From positions 1 through 8,361 of the forward strand of contig CAJTVD010000111.1 of NCBI GenBank assembly GCA_910579495.1: 8,361 nt of DNA. The letters run 5' to 3'. The notes beneath the pieces were generated by a model. It saw only the letters and a list, made by a program, of their open reading frames with translations, did no database searches and was not told the origin of the DNA. Shown piece by piece: positions 6,282 through 8,361 of the stretch. The stretch's first letter is position 1. Each line of letters starts with the position of its first letter. Made by a program: the position numbers and the translations under genes. The DNA is from an uncultured Lachnospiraceae bacterium. GTDB taxonomy: Bacteria; Bacillota; Clostridia; Lachnospirales; Lachnospiraceae.

Positions 6282-7246
6282 CATACATTTTTGAGAGCGG
6301 CCTGGCACATCATATCGAAGGGCTTATACAACAAAAACGGGCTGATGGATATGCCTATCATGCCGAAGAAAAGCTGTTAAAACGCTTTGATACTTTTTGC
6401 GTACAGAATTATCCGGAACTGACAACAGTTACTTATGAAATGGCAGCCAAATGGTCCGAAGCCAGACCTTGCGAAGGAGATGCCTATCACAACCGCCGTA
6501 TGTCGGTCGTGAAAGTGCTGGGTGAATATATCCTTTCCCTCGGCCAGGAAGCATACATCCCTAATTTTTTCTGCAAGGCTTACCGTCCGGCCCTTTACAT
6601 CCCGTCAAAAGATGAGGTTAAGGAGCTGCTGCGGAAAATGGATATCCGCACATCCCATAATTCAGAGCAGCTAAGGCTCGACAGGGAGTGCAAGATTCTT
6701 TTTCTCCTGTATTTTTGCTGTGGGCTGCGTCTGTCAGAAGGGCGGCTGCTAAAGTGGGAACATATAGACCTGGAAAAAGGGATCCTTACTATCCTTGGCT
6801 CAAAAGGCAGCAAAGACCGCCTTGTATACCTTCCGCAGGACAGCCTTCCAGTACTTAAAAGCTATAAAGAATGCCAGGAAAAGCTTTTCCCCGGAATTGA
6901 CTGGGCTTTTCCAGGAAAAGACCCGCATAAGCCTGTTTCGTGTTCCGGAGTAGAGTCAAGTTTTAACCGTCATTGGGCTATGCTTCCAGCTGCCGGGACA
7001 CTTGCTAAACACCCGACGCCCCACTGTTTACGCCACGCTTTTGTAGTGGAGAGGTTTAATGAGTGGATGCACCAGGGAATTGATACAAACACTATGCTCC
7101 CATATTTAAGCAGATACCTTGGACATAAAAGCCCTGATGAAACGTATTATTACTATCATCTTGTAGAAAAGGCATTTGATACTATCCGGGAGAAAGATAC
7201 AGTGTCGGGAAAGGTTATTCCGGAGGTGGTTCCCTATGAAGAATAA
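6278..7246 (+). CDS. Gene B: tyrosine recombinase (322 aa), copy 2
   Basis: Its protein is identical to the gene B product at 2125-3093, with R151, K176, H249, R252, H283 and Y292 in place. The ATGA overlap with gene A (6278-6281) and the GGAGGT at 6264-6269 are preserved, so the translational coupling is the same in this copy. No frameshift or substitution was seen. Whether this is a separate physical gene depends on whether the tandem structure is real or comes from reading a circular monomer twice. Confidence 0.94.
   Translation: MTYIFESGLAHHIEGLIQQKRADGYAYHAEEKLLKRFDTFCVQNYPELTTVTYEMAAKWSEARPCEGDAYHNRRMSVVKVLGEYILSLGQEAYIPNFFCKAYRPALYIPSKDEVKELLRKMDIRTSHNSEQLRLDRECKILFLLYFCCGLRLSEGRLLKWEHIDLEKGILTILGSKGSKDRLVYLPQDSLPVLKSYKECQEKLFPGIDWAFPGKDPHKPVSCSGVESSFNRHWAMLPAAGTLAKHPTPHCLRHAFVVERFNEWMHQGIDTNTMLPYLSRYLGHKSPDETYYYYHLVEKAFDTIREKDTVSGKVIPEVVPYEE
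7222..7238 (+). promoter_or_regulatory. Ribosome binding site that fixes the gene C start, copy 2
   Basis: Same arrangement as in copy 1: GGAGGT at 7222-7227 and ATG at 7236. Gene B of this copy has its own GGAGGT at 6264-6269. Confidence 0.85.
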
Positions 7247-8273
7247 ACCAGAAAAGATACGGTCTGGCCAGCTGTTCTTTTCCCAGACATGGAACTTTCT
7301 AAATGTCTATTTGGTAAAGCAGGCCGGACGCAGTCAGGCTACAGCAGAATCCTATAGGGATTCCCTTACAATATTTAAAAACTATCTTGTAGGTGAATTA
7401 GGTAAGTCCATAAGCACCTTTCAGTTTTCCGACTGTACCAAAGAATGTATTTATAACTTTAGAGAGTATCTGCTTGCAAATGGCAGCCAGCCATCAACTG
7501 TAAATGTAAGAGTCGCGGCTATCCGCGCCTATCTGAACTATGCCTCGGATATGGACATATCCATCCAGTCGGTTGCTCTGGCAGTCAGCCAGATATCACC
7601 CTGCAAAACCATAAAAAAGGAAAAGCCTGTTCTGTCCGAGGATGCACTTGCCGCAATACTGTCCGCACCGCCGGATACGAAGTTTGGTGTACGGGACCGT
7701 GCTATTTTGATTCTCCTCTACGATACAGCTGTAAGAGTCAGTGAGCTGCTCAACATCCGCTTATGTGATGTTGCAATGGAATCAAAATATCCCAATATTT
7801 TCATAACAGGCAAAGGCAACAAAGAGAGAACCATACAATTGACAGCTAAGGCGGCTGGACACCTTAAGGAGTATATGCGTGTATATCACAGCAATTCTTC
7901 TAAAGAAGCCTACTTATTTTCCACAACGATAAAAGGTGTGGCAGACAGGATGTCCGTTGGAAATGTCCAGAGGATTATAAAAAAATATGCAGCCCTGGTA
8001 AGCGAGGCAGGGATCAGCATTCCAGATTCAGTCCATTGCCACATGTTCCGGCGGACCAGGGCCACAAATCTTTACCAGGATGGGATCGCCATCGAACTTG
8101 TCTCTACAGTGTTAGGACATGCCAGGACTGATACAACCAAAAACTACTATGCAAAGCAGTCTGTTGAACAGCTTCGGGGAGCAATGGAATCTGTTCCAAC
8201 ACCCATACCTGATGAAGCGGCAATGTGGGAGGGCAGTGAAGATGAAATGGCAAGGATTTGTGGATTGCGCTAA
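7236..8273 (+). CDS. Gene C: XerC/D-like tyrosine recombinase (345 aa), copy 2
   Basis: Its protein is identical to the gene C product at 3083-4120, with catalytic residues R167, K193, H269, R272, H295 and Y304. The start is again the ATG 8 bases after GGAGGT (7222-7227), not the open-frame ATG at 7176. It overlaps gene B by 11 bases. Downstream come the right inverted repeat (8277-8292) and the start of another joint. The window ends inside that joint, so what follows this copy cannot be seen: another copy, chromosome, or the beginning of the same circle. Confidence 0.93.
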   Translation: MKNKPEKIRSGQLFFSQTWNFLNVYLVKQAGRSQATAESYRDSLTIFKNYLVGELGKSISTFQFSDCTKECIYNFREYLLANGSQPSTVNVRVAAIRAYLNYASDMDISIQSVALAVSQISPCKTIKKEKPVLSEDALAAILSAPPDTKFGVRDRAILILLYDTAVRVSELLNIRLCDVAMESKYPNIFITGKGNKERTIQLTAKAAGHLKEYMRVYHSNSSKEAYLFSTTIKGVADRMSVGNVQRIIKKYAALVSEAGISIPDSVHCHMFRRTRATNLYQDGIAIELVSTVLGHARTDTTKNYYAKQSVEQLRGAMESVPTPIPDEAAMWEGSEDEMARICGLR

Positions 8274-8276
8274 CGA

Positions 8277-8292
8277 ATAATGCTCATCTTTT
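8277..8292 (-). repeat. Right 16-bp inverted repeat, copy 2
   Basis: Same sequence as 4124-4139 and a perfect inverted partner of 4304-4319, three bases after the gene C stop codon. Confidence 0.9.
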
Positions 8293-8306
8293 AGTAGTAA
8301 AGTGCC

Positions 8307-8361
8307 TTATTTCTCAGCATTCTTTAAAATGATTAACATTTTGGAATGCTGAGTATAACGC
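8307..8361. repeat. 55-bp terminal direct repeat, right window end
   Basis: Identical to bases 1-55, including C at 8359. The preceding GCC (8304-8306) cannot fully pair with the ATAACGC at 8355-8361 because of this C. Confidence 0.95.
8314..8361 (-). CDS. Candidate small joint protein, 3' fragment cut by window end
   Basis: The last 15 codons plus stop of the same minus-strand ORF, with the GCG form of codon 26 at the window edge. Its 5' part would lie beyond 8361, or at 56-130 if the molecule is circular. Confidence 0.3.
   Translation of the reverse strand, partial: ALYSAFQNVNHFKEC

Larger units (their letters stand above)
4304..8292 (+). mobile_element. Recombinase-in-trio (RIT-like) element, copy 2, from inverted repeat to inverted repeat
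   Basis: This is the second copy, bounded by the same 16-bp inverted repeats at 4304-4319 and 8277-8292, with the same three genes. I saw no difference from copy 1 within these bounds. Its upstream joint is complete (4140-4303), so it shows what lies between two adjoining element ends. The corresponding stretch before copy 1 is cut off at the window edge. Confidence 0.75.
1..8306. repeat. Tandem head-to-tail duplication of a 4,153-bp unit
   Basis: Every landmark recurs at an offset of exactly 4,153: gene starts 227/4380, 2125/6278 and 3083/7236, inverted repeats, promoter and hairpins. The predicted proteins are identical between copies, and the non-coding stretches compare base for base except position 53 (C) against 4206 (G). 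A third copy begins at 8307 and is cut off after 55 bases. Such near-perfect identity means very recent duplication, a dimeric circle, or assembly of a circular monomer read twice. I compared by eye, so an overlooked silent difference inside a gene is possible. Confidence 0.97.
8304..8361. other. Stem-loop at the right window end
   Basis: Same palindrome as at 4151-4208, with 10-bp arms at 8313-8322 and 8344-8353. The outer arm is ATAACGC (8355-8361), so C at 8359 faces C at 8306 and one outer pair is lost. Confidence 0.8.

Noticed and set aside
1..8361. CRISPR array, integron or Tn554-type transposon
   Set aside because: There are no short regularly spaced repeats; no integron integrase insert or attI is recognisable; the gene order and sizes (633, 322, 345) differ from Tn554 (about 361, 630, 125) and its resistance genes are absent.

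Overview
The window is two tandem, head-to-tail copies of one 4,153-bp unit (1-4153 and 4154-8306), followed by the first 55 bases of a third (8307-8361). Each unit carries three same-strand, overlapping genes for tyrosine site-specific recombinases of 633, 322 and 345 residues. All six proteins keep the full R-K-H-R-H-Y catalytic set. There is no cargo gene and no recognisable host gene. Three overlapping tyrosine-recombinase genes between inverted repeats is the layout of 'recombinase in trio' (RIT) elements. The long first protein also recalls TnpB of Tn554 in size. The strong AGGAGG-type ribosome binding sites, AT-rich control region and protein style suggest a low-to-middle G+C Firmicute, probably a Clostridia/Lachnospiraceae-type gut bacterium. 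That assignment is inferred from style, not proven.

Layout of each unit (copy 1 coordinates): a large stem-loop (7-47, widened by outer arms where the junction is complete); a second, mutually exclusive stem-loop (49-88); a near-consensus sigma-A promoter (77-105); a candidate 40-residue minus-strand ORF over the same stretch (8-130); a 16-bp inverted repeat (151-166); gene A (227-2128); gene B (2125-3093, 4-bp overlap with A); gene C (3083-4120, 11-bp overlap with B); and the matching 16-bp inverted repeat (4124-4139). The next unit follows after 14 bases (4140-4153). The longest gene-free stretch is 4121-4379, and it is described in the features.

The three recombinases are probably translated as one coupled operon and act together on the element ends. 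The 164 bp between the right inverted repeat of one copy and the left one of the next (4140-4303) is the joint that an excised circle would contain. It holds the hairpins, the promoter and the small ORF.

The only difference I found between the copies is one base in this joint: C at 53 and 8359, G at 4206. The window length is exactly 2 x 4153 + 55, and its first and last 55 bases are identical. The sequence may therefore be a circular molecule (an excised monomer seen twice, or a dimer) whose ends overlap by 55 bases. It could also be a tandem array cut at repeat boundaries.
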